Shown: in pieces, positions 1-7,258 of the stretch
Numbering within the stretch: the stretch's first letter is position 1
Layout of the letters: each line of letters opens with the position of its first letter
NCBI GenBank assembly: GCA_910586425.1
Contig: CAJUHL010000017.1
Location: 1-33,542 of the forward strand
Reading direction: 5' to 3'
Origin: an uncultured Bacilli bacterium
GTDB lineage: Bacteria > Bacillota_I > Bacilli_A > RF39 > UBA660
Length of the DNA: 33,542 bases
Position numbers and translations under genes: made by a program
Notes under the pieces: generated by a model
Seen by the model: the letters and a program-made list of their open reading frames with translations, nothing else
Database searches by the model: none
Told to the model about the DNA's origin: nothing

Positions 1-2
1 TT

Positions 3-341
3 GACGATAATATGCTCGACTACTGTCATAAGAAATTCGATAAAGATACGGGTGTCGCGTTTATAAATAAGTTTAACTTAATTGTCAGTAAAATAGAAAA
101 ATGCGTTGAGAACGGCATAGCGCCCGATAGCGAACAAGGACAAATTATTGCAAAAGAATTTTGGCAACTTATAACAGAGTTTACGGGCGGCGATGTGAGT
201 ATGTTATCACAACTGATGAATTTCGGAAACGCACAAGCAGATAACGATATGCAAAATATTCTGAATGCTTTTATCGAGCCTGCGCTGGGTGTTTATTTTG
301 AGAATTTGAGTATTAACCCTTTCGAGGTAAAAAATGAATAA
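3..341 (+). CDS. C-terminal part of a TipAS-domain (MerR-type) regulator, cut by window edge
   Basis: The reading frame is open to the left edge, so the N-terminus (expected MerR helix-turn-helix) is outside the window; an internal ATG at 12 is unlikely to be the real start. The visible ~112 residues resemble the TipAS drug-recognition domain: a helical segment, then DSEQGQ..AKEFWQL, the FTGGD turn and a final helix. In TipA-like proteins this domain binds an antibiotic or peptide and switches on transcription. The stop overlaps the start of the ABC ATPase by 8 bp, so the regulator and exporter are translationally coupled; this fits a drug-sensing regulator controlling its own efflux pump (inference). 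Base composition is richer in G and C than the genes after 3200. Confidence 0.6.
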   Translation, partial: DDNMLDYCHKKFDKDTGVAFINKFNLIVSKIEKCVENGIAPDSEQGQIIAKEFWQLITEFTGGDVSMLSQLMNFGNAQADNDMQNILNAFIEPALGVYFENLSINPFEVKNE

Positions 342-1146
342 TATAATCGCGGTCAAAGAATTAAAAAAGAGTTACGGCACTAATACCGTATTGAAAGGTA
401 TAAATTTAACCGTACAAAAAGGTGAAATCTTTGCTTTGCTCGGCGTAAACGGTGCGGGAAAAACTACGGCTTTGGAATGTATTGAGGGCTTACTCACTTA
501 CGATAGCGGAAATATAACCGTAAACGGGAAAATCGGTATCCAATTACAATCGTCCGCTTTACAAGCCTATATTAAACCTATGGAAGCCGTTAAACTGTTT
601 GCGAATTGGCATAAAACCGTACCCGATAAAGAAATGTTAAATGCTTTCGGAATACCCGAATTATCAAAAAAGAAATATGCCGATTTATCTACGGGGCAAA
701 AACGCCGCTTACACCTCGCGCTTGCCCTTATAGGCAACCCCGACATTATTTTCCTTGACGAACCGACGGCGGGTCTTGATGTTGAGGGGCGCGTATCGTT
801 GCACGAACAAATACGCGCATTAAAATCACAAGGCAAAACAATAATTCTTGCAAGCCACGATATGGCGGAAGTCGAAGAATTATGCGACAGAGTAGCAGTT
901 TTACGGGACGGGAATATTGCTTTTATCGGAACGGTTGACGAATTTACCGCTATGGGCGGCAAAAGGCATATTATACGCATAAAAACCGCCGACGGGCAAA
1001 ACGAATACGAAACGGAAAATATTATGGAAACTTTATTTACGCTATTATCGGAATACAAACAAAAAGGCATATCGATTTCGGAAATTCAGACCGATAGAAT
1101 ATCGCTTGAACAAAACTTTATGAACATTGTGAGAGGTGCGAACTAA
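334..1146 (+). CDS. ABC-2 exporter ATP-binding protein (DrrA/CcmA-like)
   Basis: A 270-residue ATPase with all nucleotide-binding motifs: Walker A GVNGAGKT at residues 37-44, signature LSTGQKRR, Walker B IIFLDEPTAGLD and the switch histidine in ILASHD. Residues after ~215 form the small C-terminal domain usual for DrrA-type exporters. It would energise the permease encoded next, whose ATG shares one base with this stop (TAATG). The start overlaps the upstream TipAS gene. The substrate cannot be read from sequence; the TipAS neighbour suggests an antibiotic or peptide (inference). Codons such as GCG, CGC and ACG are frequent here and rare in the rest of the window. Confidence 0.93.
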   Translation: MNNIIAVKELKKSYGTNTVLKGINLTVQKGEIFALLGVNGAGKTTALECIEGLLTYDSGNITVNGKIGIQLQSSALQAYIKPMEAVKLFANWHKTVPDKEMLNAFGIPELSKKKYADLSTGQKRRLHLALALIGNPDIIFLDEPTAGLDVEGRVSLHEQIRALKSQGKTIILASHDMAEVEELCDRVAVLRDGNIAFIGTVDEFTAMGGKRHIIRIKTADGQNEYETENIMETLFTLLSEYKQKGISISEIQTDRISLEQNFMNIVRGAN

Positions 1147-1883
1147 TGAAGGCTTTTTTATACGGGATTGGTTTACAATTCAAGTTTGATATACGCAGTA
1201 AAGGTATGCTTATTGCTTGTTATCTTGTGCCGATCATATTTTTTCTATTTATGGGCGGAATTTTCACTACTATTGATACGAACGCTACAAAAACTCTTAT
1301 TTCGTCAATGACCGTGTTTACAATCATAATGAGCGCGTTGTTCGGCGTACCGCCCGCAGTTGCGGAAATCTACGGAACAGACGTTAAAAAGGTCTATAAT
1401 GCAAACGGCGCGCCTATTTGGTTTGGCGTTATATCGCAATTTATTTCGTCATTTATACATACGCTTATATGCTGTCTTATAGTTTTTGCCCTTTCGCCTT
1501 TAATTTTCAAAGCGGAATTGCCGCCTGATTTGATATGGTATTTTTTATCGCTTATAGCGTTGCTTGCGATAACTCTTGCTATCAGTTGTATTTTTGGGCT
1601 TTTGATTAAACAGCAAGCAAAGTTGACAATGGTAGCAATGGCAATATTTTTGCCGTCCACTATGCTGTCGGGCATTATGTTTCCCGCAGATATGTTGCCA
1701 CAATTTATGCAATATATTGCCTATGCTTTCCCCGCTACAATAGCATTTAAGGCAATGACGAGTTTTCAAGTTTGGCATTTACCCGTATTGTTCGGTATAT
1801 TTATTTTACTTTGCAGCGTTATTGCCTTATTGTTAAAATTTAAACGCTATGGCAGCCCTTGCAACCGAACGGGCAAGCCGTGA
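1146..1883 (+). CDS. ABC-2 type exporter permease
   Basis: A 245-residue membrane protein with about six hydrophobic segments. The motif around STMLSGIMFP followed by MLPQ is the conserved late part of ABC-2 permeases, just before the last transmembrane helices. It is the membrane partner of the ATPase that ends at its first base. The last ~12 codons (RYGSPCNRTGKP) are not membrane-like. They fall inside repeat copy R1, which starts at ~1846, so the natural C-terminus may have been replaced by that repeat sequence. Function otherwise appears intact. Confidence 0.85.
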   Translation: MKAFLYGIGLQFKFDIRSKGMLIACYLVPIIFFLFMGGIFTTIDTNATKTLISSMTVFTIIMSALFGVPPAVAEIYGTDVKKVYNANGAPIWFGVISQFISSFIHTLICCLIVFALSPLIFKAELPPDLIWYFLSLIALLAITLAISCIFGLLIKQQAKLTMVAMAIFLPSTMLSGIMFPADMLPQFMQYIAYAFPATIAFKAMTSFQVWHLPVLFGIFILLCSVIALLLKFKRYGSPCNRTGKP

Positions 1884-2038
1884 GCGGTTAGCCCCTTGCG
1901 ACTAACTGCTTGCCATACAATTTATAGTCCGACAGTGGGAACTCAACCGCGCAATATAATTCTCGTCTGTTTACCTTGTATATTACCGTGTTCGTTTTTG
2001 CGGTAAGTCGGTGCACCATATCAGGGGTATACGAACAC
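1846..2038 (+). repeat. Diverged direct repeat, copy R1 (GC-rich version)
   Basis: A ~190-bp segment that recurs at 3296-3470. Shared blocks include GCTATGrCAGCC at the left end, TTTACCTTGTATATTA and TTTTTGCGGTAAG near the right end, with GCAATA.ATTCTC between them. R1 overlaps the last codons of the permease. It ends just before a terminator. It probably marks the scar or end of a mobile element; I cannot name the family. Confidence 0.7.
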
Positions 2039-2046
2039 TCAACGAG

Positions 2047-2076
2047 AAAGAAGCCAAATTAAGGTTTCTTTTTTTT
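2047..2076 (+). terminator. Rho-independent terminator after the ABC exporter
   Basis: Stem AAAGAAGCC (2047-2055) pairs with GGTTTCTTT (2063-2071) with one G-T pair, loop AAATTAA, followed by a run of T. It ends the TipAS-ATPase-permease transcript. Confidence 0.75.
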
Positions 2077-2194
2077 ATTGCACTATTTTCTACCTTGCCA
2101 TTATTATACTACTAGATTTAATTAGCTAAAAATAGCCCGTATTATTAGTTGAATACCACTTGTATGTTCAAATTAACCGACTATGGAAAAAGAA

Positions 2195-2223
2195 TTGAAA
2201 TGTATCTATGGATTTAATATAAT
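2195..2223 (+). promoter_or_regulatory. Sigma-70-type promoter for the LytTR gene
   Basis: TTGAAA at 2195-2200, 17-bp spacer, TATAAT at 2218-2223. It lies 40 bp before the GTG start at 2264, which is preceded by AAGGAGGT. Confidence 0.7.
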
Positions 2224-2263
2224 TTATTCGTATAAGGCACACTATACATAAGGAGGTTTATTT

Positions 2264-2704
2264 GTGAAATTTGAAATTAAACTTGATGAAAACTGTTTGG
2301 AAACAAAAGTAATCATTGTTGCCGAAAAAATGACAGAAGAAATTACTGAATTAATGCAACGCATATCAGAAGAAAATTCGCAAGGTATCGTTGGTTTTGA
2401 CGGTGATGTTGTGCAGATTTTAGAACAAACAGATATATTTAGAATTTACGCAGCTGTCGGAAAAGTATTTGCTGTCACAGATAAAAAAGAATTTGTCTTA
2501 CGTCTTCGCTTATACGAAATCGAAGAGAGGTTAAATAATAAAGGCTTTGTGCGTATTTCAAATTCTGAAATCATTAATATAGAAAAGGCAAAAAAATTTG
2601 ATTTAAGTACAGTCGGCACAATTTGCGTATCGTTGTCAAATGGAAACGTTAGTTTTGTTTCAAGACGATATGTTAAAAAAATCAAGAAAACATTGGGTAT
2701 ATGA
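2264..2704 (+). CDS. LytTR-domain DNA-binding regulator
   Basis: A 146-residue protein starting at GTG, chosen because AAGGAGGT lies 7 bp upstream. Residues ~45-146 are a LytTR DNA-binding domain: YAAVGKVFAVTDKKEFVLRL, the GFVRISNSEIIN segment with the usual helix, and a final SRRYVKKIKK basic strand. No receiver domain is present, as in other stand-alone LytTR proteins. The DUF3021 membrane protein follows after 9 bp, and such LytTR plus small-membrane-protein pairs form regulator/inhibitor modules that control their own operon and often an ABC transporter (established for LytTR regulatory systems; the target here is inference). Its own promoter lies directly upstream. Confidence 0.9.
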   Translation: MKFEIKLDENCLETKVIIVAEKMTEEITELMQRISEENSQGIVGFDGDVVQILEQTDIFRIYAAVGKVFAVTDKKEFVLRLRLYEIEERLNNKGFVRISNSEIINIEKAKKFDLSTVGTICVSLSNGNVSFVSRRYVKKIKKTLGI

Positions 2705-2713
2705 GGTGATATT

Positions 2714-3199
2714 ATGAAAAATAAGATACTCTTTCGCAGCCTTGTAGGTTCACCTATCGGTGTAACTATAAGTTTAATTATTACAATTATATTTTCTCTT
2801 TGTATGGGACATGGTGAATATTTTCCCGCTCCGCCAGAACTTATAGATTGGTGTGGTGATAATGAAATAACTGCAGTAATCGTGCAAATGATTTGTTCGC
2901 TTCTTGTTGGGGCGGTGAGTGGCGGTTCGTCCGTGATTTGGGAAATAGAAAAATGGAGTCTATTAAAGCAAACATTGATACATTTTGCTGTTATTGCCAT
3001 TCCGTTTTTCGGTATAGGATATGTAATGAATTGGATGCCACATTACTTATATGGTGCATTAGGATATGTTGGTGGGTTTATATTAGTCTATTTAGTAATG
3101 TGGTTTTCGATATATTTTTCGATAAAAGTAAAAATAAAGAAGATGAACAAACACTTACAAGAAATGCAACAAAATGATATACGAGGCAAGGATGTATGA
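2714..3199 (+). CDS. DUF3021 family membrane protein
   Basis: A 161-residue protein with four hydrophobic segments (about residues 10-30, 52-70, 78-100 and 108-135) and a short lysine-rich cytoplasmic tail. This size and topology, together with a LytTR gene 9 bp upstream, match the DUF3021 family. It is likely the membrane partner that restrains or senses for the LytTR protein (inference from paired regulators). The start is supported by GAGGTGAT before the ATG. No clear terminator follows; repeat copy R2 begins ~100 bp downstream. Confidence 0.8.
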   Translation: MKNKILFRSLVGSPIGVTISLIITIIFSLCMGHGEYFPAPPELIDWCGDNEITAVIVQMICSLLVGAVSGGSSVIWEIEKWSLLKQTLIHFAVIAIPFFGIGYVMNWMPHYLYGALGYVGGFILVYLVMWFSIYFSIKVKIKKMNKHLQEMQQNDIRGKDV

Positions 3200-3295
3200 C
3201 TTCATACATTATTAGCCTGGATACTTAAGGATCAAATTAGAATTTATTGTACGTAAAGAATTGAATATACGAAAGTAAAATGGTAAAACAACTTT

Positions 3296-3470
3296 GCTAT
3301 GACAGCCTTCTCAAACTGTGAACAATTATTGTTCTGCTAATTGCTTTCCATGCAGTTTCTAGTCAGAAAACTGAATTTAATTAACTACGCAATACATTCT
3401 CATCGATTTACCTTGTATATTATTGCATTTATTTTTGCGGTAAGACAGTGCATTATAATAAGAGTACATG
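3296..3470 (+). repeat. Diverged direct repeat, copy R2 (AT-rich version)
   Basis: Partner of R1 (1846-2038). The conserved blocks TTTACCTTGTATATTA and TTTTTGCGGTAAG are retained, but many G/C positions of R1 are A/T here, as expected for an older, ameliorated copy. R1 and R2 bracket the LytTR-DUF3021 pair. The right end runs straight into a DUF5131 gene fragment that has lost its N-terminal part. Confidence 0.7.
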
Positions 3471-3849
3471 ATTGATAGATTTATGAATACTATTCCAAAG
3501 GACTGGCATGAAGGATATGATAATGTGATTGTATGTTGTACCATTGAAAATCAAAGAAATGCAGATTATAAATTATCTATTTTTAAAGAAATACCTATTA
3601 AACATAAGTGTATTACAGTACAGCCTTTATAAGAAAAGATTGATATAGAAGCTTATCTTGATAACATAGAGCTTGTAGTAGGGGGGAGAATCTGATACTT
3701 ATGCTCGACCACTAAATTTTGACTGGGTACATGAATTTAGGCAATGTGGAACGTAGTTTATTAAAGATGGAAAACGGTATAAATTACAAACAAAAGATTT
3801 AATTAAGCAAGCAAAGTTGGCTAATATTGATTATAAAAGAAATGGTTAA
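3468..3849 (+). pseudogene. Decayed DUF5131 (phage Gp37/Gp68-like) gene, C-terminal remnant
   Basis: Translation gives the typical C-terminal half of DUF5131 proteins: IPKDWHEGYDNVIVCCTIEN, then an in-frame TAA at 3630, EKIDIEAYLDNIELVVGG, a frameshift in a run of six G near 3680 (five would restore the frame), DTYARPLNFDWVHEFRQCGT, a TAG near 3755, and FIKDGKRY..IKQAKLANIDY to a final TAA. The N-terminal half with its cysteine cluster is missing; repeat R2 sits in its place. Three lesions plus truncation make it clearly non-functional. The family is common in phages and mobile DNA. Confidence 0.75.
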
Positions 3850-3877
3850 AAAATTTTCAAATATTTATAATAAAAAT

Positions 3878-3909
3878 GAAGAAACTGTAATATCGGTTTT
3901 TTCTTTTTT
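3878..3909 (+). terminator. Rho-independent terminator
   Basis: Stem GAAGAAACTG (3878-3887) pairs with CGGTTTTTTC (3894-3903) including G-T pairs, loop TAATAT, followed by six T. It lies 30 bp behind the DUF5131 remnant. Confidence 0.6.
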
Positions 3910-3991
3910 AAAGAGGCATAGGAGATACAGGTGTTTAATCTATTGTTTCAAAAATAAACTTCAAAAAATATTTTAATTTCAAAAGGAAGGA

Positions 3992-4020
3992 TTGGATTTA
4001 ATACTGTAGTATTGTATAAT
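3992..4020 (+). promoter_or_regulatory. Promoter upstream of the GNAT pseudogene and GNAT-Nudix gene
   Basis: TTGGAT at 3992-3997, 17-bp spacer, TATAAT at 4015-4020. With the pseudogene in between, it is probably what now drives the intact GNAT-Nudix gene at 4370. Confidence 0.6.
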
Positions 4021-4052
4021 GAATTTATAGATAAAATTTGGAGGTTACATTA

Positions 4053-4340
4053 ATGGAAGTAAATATTAGACGTGCAAGCCTAAAGGATATACCATATCTT
4101 ACCAAGCTACTTTAGAGGTATCATATCAGAACACTTTATATTGATGACTTATGTGTAGATGAAGAATTTAGAGGAGAGCATATCGGTAAAATGCTTTATG
4201 AATACGTCTTAGCCTATGCAAAGGAAAAGAACTATTACAATGTGACTCTAAATGTTTGGGCAGATAATATAAATGCTGTTAAATTTTATGAAAGAATAGG
4301 TATGAGAATCCAAAAGATAGGGATGGAAGCTATTTTATAA
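4053..4340 (+). pseudogene. GNAT acetyltransferase pseudogene with internal deletion
   Basis: A ribosome site (GGAGG) and ATG open a normal N-terminus, MEVNIRRASLKDIPYLTKLL, which hits TAG at 4113. The same frame resumes with TLYIDDLCVDEEFRGEHIGK and NVWADNINAVKFYERIGM, the acetyl-CoA binding and C-terminal parts of a GNAT enzyme, to TAA at 4338. About 60 residues between the two parts (strands 2-4) are missing compared with normal GNAT proteins of ~155 residues. The deletion junction is at or near 4113. The product would be inactive. Confidence 0.8.
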
Positions 4341-4369
4341 CAACTTATATATTAAATTAGGAGAAGGAA

Positions 4370-5287
4370 ATGTTAGAACTTAAAGAAATAGCATTGGAGG
4401 ATGAATCTTCATTTTGTGAATTTATACATAAATATAAAGAAGAATGTGGAGAAGAGAAAATACCCTATTGCTTAAACCCAAGAAATTTAGATTTTAAAGA
4501 GTTTATAAAGGAAATAAATTTGTGCAAACATAAGGATACCTTACCAAAGGGATTTGTATTAGCACGAAGCTATATGATTCTAGTTGATGGAAGAATCGTA
4601 GGTTGTATTAATTTGAGAATAGGGACTAATGATTTTATCTTACAATCGGCAGGCCATATTGGATATGGAATTGCTCCATGGGAAAGAAATAAAGGCTATG
4701 CCAAAATGGCATTAAAAAAATTATTAATTGAGGGAAAAAATATAGGGATGTCTAATTTTCTACTTACAGTTGATTCAAATAATTTGGCTTCCCAAAGAGT
4801 GATTCTTTCTTGTGGTGGTATTTTTGAAAAAGTAAAAGACAATCTATTATATTATTGGATAAATTTAGGAGATTGGAAGCAAGAAGAAAGTGCTATGGCA
4901 ATAGTAGCTTGCCAAGAGAAAATTCTCGTTACTAAAGAATGGATTTATGGTAAAGAAGTATTATCCTGTCCTAAAGGGCATATTGAAGAAGGAGAAACTC
5001 ATATAGAAACAGCAATAAGAGAATGCTTTGAAGAAACAGGAGTGCTTTTACATAAAGATGATTTTCAATTTGAAGCAAGTCCAATTTGTATAAAGTTTAT
5101 GGATCATCATAATTTGCCCATATGTAAAACAATTTATCCTGTAGTATTTATAATAGATAAATTTAAAATTACAGAAATTAAAGAAGAAAGAATCTTAGCA
5201 GTAGAATATATGGACATTAATGAATTTTTTAAAGAATGCAGTTATACTAATGTAAGACAGATAATAAAACAAGTTTATAAACTATAA
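4370..5287 (+). CDS. GNAT acetyltransferase - Nudix hydrolase fusion
   Basis: A 305-residue two-domain protein. Residues 1-165 are a GNAT N-acetyltransferase domain with the acetyl-CoA loop RNKGYA (106-111) and the DSNNLASQRVILSCGG helix. Residues ~176-305 are a Nudix domain with a complete box: G203, E209, R217-E218, E221-E222, G224, which bind the divalent metal for cleavage of nucleoside-diphosphate-X substrates. AGGAGAAGG lies just before the ATG. The pairing suggests a housecleaning or antibiotic/nucleotide-modifying enzyme, but the substrates are unknown. It follows a broken single-domain GNAT gene and converges on a lipase-like gene across a shared terminator. Confidence 0.88.
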   Translation: MLELKEIALEDESSFCEFIHKYKEECGEEKIPYCLNPRNLDFKEFIKEINLCKHKDTLPKGFVLARSYMILVDGRIVGCINLRIGTNDFILQSAGHIGYGIAPWERNKGYAKMALKKLLIEGKNIGMSNFLLTVDSNNLASQRVILSCGGIFEKVKDNLLYYWINLGDWKQEESAMAIVACQEKILVTKEWIYGKEVLSCPKGHIEEGETHIETAIRECFEETGVLLHKDDFQFEASPICIKFMDHHNLPICKTIYPVVFIIDKFKITEIKEERILAVEYMDINEFFKECSYTNVRQIIKQVYKL

Positions 5288-5316
5288 AAAGGAGCTATTA
5301 TATTTAGCCCCTTTAT
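5288..5316. terminator. Shared terminator between convergent genes
   Basis: AAAGGAGCTA (5288-5297) pairs with TAGCCCCTTT (5305-5314) with one A-C mismatch. Read on the minus strand it is followed by TTTTT, so it works best for the lipase-like gene's transcript, but it could stop both. Confidence 0.6.
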
Positions 5317-6086
5317 CAATATCCTCTATTCTTCAAATCCTCACATAGAGTAATATAGAATTGATATATTTTTTCTCTTTTATTCTTTTTGGTCATAAAA
5401 TCCACGATCTCACTATGAGATATAGAATCCTCTATACAATCCCCTCTATATGTACCAAAGGAGGCAGACTCTTTAGTAACTAATCCATCAGAGGAAGTAT
5501 TTTCCCAATGCTTAGAAAAGATAAGTGGTATTCCCATAATAAAATCATCTCTGCTTCTTCTTAGCGTAGTTGAATAACTTTGACAGTATACTTGATCAAA
5601 TATACAAGTCGTTTCTATGGGGATGCTTTGTAATTGTTTACATACGAGATAGGCATTAGGCTTTTTATCTCCAAATATGCGATAAGTTAAATTAATCCAG
5701 AATGAAAATCCATATAATAGTACTTTAGGAAGTCGTAATAGCTTGGAGGCCATTTGAGATCCCTTATGTGGTGTACAAAGCGTTGTAAGAGAGGCAACAT
5801 AATTTTCCATACCAAGTTCTTGTATCATATATTTAGCATCTAAGCCACCTTTTGAATGTGCTATAATATTTACCTTGCTAACTTTTTCCTTTTTTAATAT
5901 TTCTAAGATATAACTTTTAAGTTGTAGAGCGTTATTTTCTATTGTGCCAAACCCATCAGTTTTAGCAGTATAAACCATATGATTTTGTTTTTTAAGTATT
6001 TTTTCAATTCGCCCAAAAGCTTTGAAGAATTTGATATCCTTCAAAATTATACCATGTGCTAAAATAATTGGGTATTTACAGCTCAT
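5316..6086 (-). CDS. Lipase-like alpha/beta hydrolase
   Basis: A 256-residue protein without a signal peptide. The N-terminal PIILAHGI gives the oxyanion-hole HG (11-12), and IIAHSKGGLD holds the nucleophile Ser78 in an A-H-S-K-G elbow typical of triacylglycerol lipase/lactonizing-lipase relatives. The late SSDGLV and SISHSEIVDF segments fit the catalytic Asp and His. The substrate is probably a lipid or other ester; the cytoplasmic location makes secreted lipolysis unlikely. It is a monocistronic minus-strand gene with its own promoter and AAGGTGAGG before the ATG. Confidence 0.8.
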   Translation of the reverse strand: MSCKYPIILAHGIILKDIKFFKAFGRIEKILKKQNHMVYTAKTDGFGTIENNALQLKSYILEILKKEKVSKVNIIAHSKGGLDAKYMIQELGMENYVASLTTLCTPHKGSQMASKLLRLPKVLLYGFSFWINLTYRIFGDKKPNAYLVCKQLQSIPIETTCIFDQVYCQSYSTTLRRSRDDFIMGIPLIFSKHWENTSSDGLVTKESASFGTYRGDCIEDSISHSEIVDFMTKKNKREKIYQFYITLCEDLKNRGY

Positions 6087-6114
6087 ACTAAATCCTCACC
6101 TTATTATTTATATT

Positions 6115-6143
6115 ATTATACCATAACTTTTAATTGCAAGCAA
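6115..6143 (-). promoter_or_regulatory. Promoter of the lipase-like gene
   Basis: On the minus strand TTGCTT (6138-6143), 17-bp spacer and TATAAT (6115-6120), about 30 bp before the ATG at 6086. Confidence 0.65.
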
Positions 6144-6223
6144 TTTTTTAAATGCTGGTTATATTTGTGATAAAATAAGAGTTTAAAAGAAATAAATTAT
6201 ATTTTATGATTGATGATAAATAT

Positions 6224-6252
6224 TTGACTATTTTAAAGGAATATGATAAAAT
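6224..6252 (+). promoter_or_regulatory. Promoter of the tRNA-Gly/tRNA-Ser operon
   Basis: TTGACT (6224-6229), 17-bp spacer, TAAAAT (6247-6252), 30 bp before the tRNA-Gly 5' end. Confidence 0.65.
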
Positions 6253-6282
6253 TTATTGCAGTATAGAAAGTATATTGTAAAT

Positions 6283-6356
6283 GCAGGCGTAGTTTAATGG
6301 TAGAACCGCAGCTTCCCAAGCTGTTAGTACGAGTTCGATTCTCGCCGCTTGCTCCA
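6283..6356 (+). tRNA. tRNA-Gly (anticodon CCC)
   Basis: A cloverleaf with acceptor GCAGGCG/CGCTTGC, D-arm GTTT...GAAC, anticodon stem GCAGC/GCTGT around loop TTCCCAA (anticodon at 6315-6317), T-loop TTCGATT and an encoded CCA. It reads GGG codons. The outer T-stem pair is an A-C mismatch. Confidence 0.9.
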
Positions 6357-6358
6357 GT

Positions 6359-6449
6359 GCAGAGGTACCCAAGAGGCTGAAGGGACACGCTTGGAAAGCG
6401 TGCAGATCGGTAAAACGGTGCAGGGGTTCAAATCCCCTCCTCTGCGCCA
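6359..6449 (+). tRNA. tRNA-Ser (anticodon GGA)
   Basis: A class II tRNA with acceptor GCAGAGG/CCTCTGC, anticodon stem CACGC/GCGTG around TTGGAAA (anticodon at 6393-6395), a long variable arm, T-arm GGGGTTCAAATCCCC and an encoded CCA. It is two bases after tRNA-Gly and co-transcribed with it. Its 3' end borders the first of three island-boundary repeats. Confidence 0.95.
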
Positions 6450-6493
6450 TCTTAAGAGAACACAGATAATACGTTGTGATTATCTGTTTTTTG
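6448..6493 (+). repeat. Island-boundary repeat, copy 1, containing the tRNA operon terminator
   Basis: Begins in the CCA end of tRNA-Ser (CATCTTAAGAGAACACAG...) and includes a perfect terminator: ACAGATAAT (6462-6470), loop of 8, ATTATCTGT (6479-6487), then six T. A 46-bp copy with a single mismatch lies at 10086-10131, and a more diverged one at 14439-14484. The position at a tRNA 3' end is typical of attachment sites. Confidence 0.8.
6462..6493 (+). terminator. Terminator of the tRNA-Gly/tRNA-Ser operon
   Basis: A perfect 9-bp stem, 8-nt loop and T6 run, 12 bp behind the tRNA-Ser CCA. Confidence 0.85.
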
Positions 6494-6507
6494 TTTTAGA
6501 AACCCCC

Positions 6508-7256
6508 CAGCTATAAAGTGAACCCAATTATTTGGACTTGAGAAATCAAGAAAGGATAATTGGGTTTTTAAAATGAAATTAACGAAGGAAGATAAAATAA
6601 AGATAATAGAATTACATAACCTAGGTTATGGGAGCCGCAGGATAGCCAAACAATTTAGTATTGAAGCCTCTACAGTTAAGTGTCTAGTTGCAAAATATAA
6701 GATACATGGAGAATGTGTAACTGAGGTGAAACATACAAAAAGGAAATTTAGTGTAGAGTATAAATTAGAGGTAATACAGAGGATTGAGAATGGAGAAACA
6801 GAGAATTCAATAGCAAACGAATTATTACTTAATCATGGATTAATACGTTCATGGGTTAAAAAATATAAAGAATTAGGGTATAATGGTCTTATAGAGAAGC
6901 CGAAAGGTAGGCCAAAGATAATGAACCCAGAAGAAAATAAAAAAGAAAATAATACTGAAGATGAAAAAGATAAAAAGATAGCCGAACTTGAAAGACGAAA
7001 TAAACAGCTACAAATGGAGAATGATCTGTTAAAAAAATTAGATGCCTTAGTTCAGGAAAGGATACAGCGACAAAGCAAGAAAAAATAAAGGCTGTATATG
7101 AATTAAGGCAAAAATATCAGATAAAAGAAATGTTAGGATACTTAAAAATATCAAAATCCACATATTTTTATAACATTAAGCATATGGATGAGAAAGATAA
7201 GGATGCCATAATAAAACAGCAAATAACAGACATATATAATGAAAATTTAGGAAGAT
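6508..7256 (+). mobile_element. IS3-family (IS150-type) insertion sequence, 5' part only
   Basis: Starts with a left-end-like sequence (CTATAAAGTGAACCCA) and an 11-bp inverted repeat AACCCAATTAT (6521-6531)/ATAATTGGGTT (6556-6566) ahead of orfA, an arrangement seen in IS150-type elements. orfA is complete. orfB stops after ~57 codons at the NENLGR point, where the sequence becomes the TOPRIM gene. The right end and most of the DDE transposase are missing. The exact left boundary is uncertain. Confidence 0.8.
6573..7088 (+). CDS. IS3-family transposase OrfA (two HTH domains and leucine zipper)
   Basis: A 171-residue protein with two helix-turn-helix units, at ~residues 15-40 (GYGSRRIAKQFSIEASTVK) and ~60-95, then a charged linker and a zipper at ~residues 128-155 (AELERRNKQLQMENDLLKKL). 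It normally binds the element's ends and is joined to OrfB by -1 slippage on the AAAAAA run just before its stop (7079-7086). OrfB is truncated here, so this copy cannot transpose by itself. Confidence 0.88.
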   Translation: MKLTKEDKIKIIELHNLGYGSRRIAKQFSIEASTVKCLVAKYKIHGECVTEVKHTKRKFSVEYKLEVIQRIENGETENSIANELLLNHGLIRSWVKKYKELGYNGLIEKPKGRPKIMNPEENKKENNTEDEKDKKIAELERRNKQLQMENDLLKKLDALVQERIQRQSKKK

Positions 7257-7258
7257 AA
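7085..7258 (+). pseudogene. Truncated IS3-family transposase OrfB (N-terminal remnant)
   Basis: In the -1 frame relative to OrfA, 57 codons read KAVYELRQKYQIKEMLGYL and ISKSTYFYNIK, the usual N-terminus of IS150-type OrfB. The frame reaches the NENLGR motif and then TAA at 7256. All three DDE catalytic residues lie downstream of the break and are lost. The junction with the TOPRIM gene falls within 7247-7256. Confidence 0.8.

Noticed and set aside
567..1070. Long minus-strand ORF opposite the ABC ATPase
   Set aside because: Shadow frame of a gene with complete ATPase motifs; its translation has no family-like pattern.
6253..6450. Minus-strand ORF of 65 codons (MAQRRGFEPLHRF...)
   Set aside because: It is the antisense of the tRNA-Gly/tRNA-Ser genes, a well-known false ORF.
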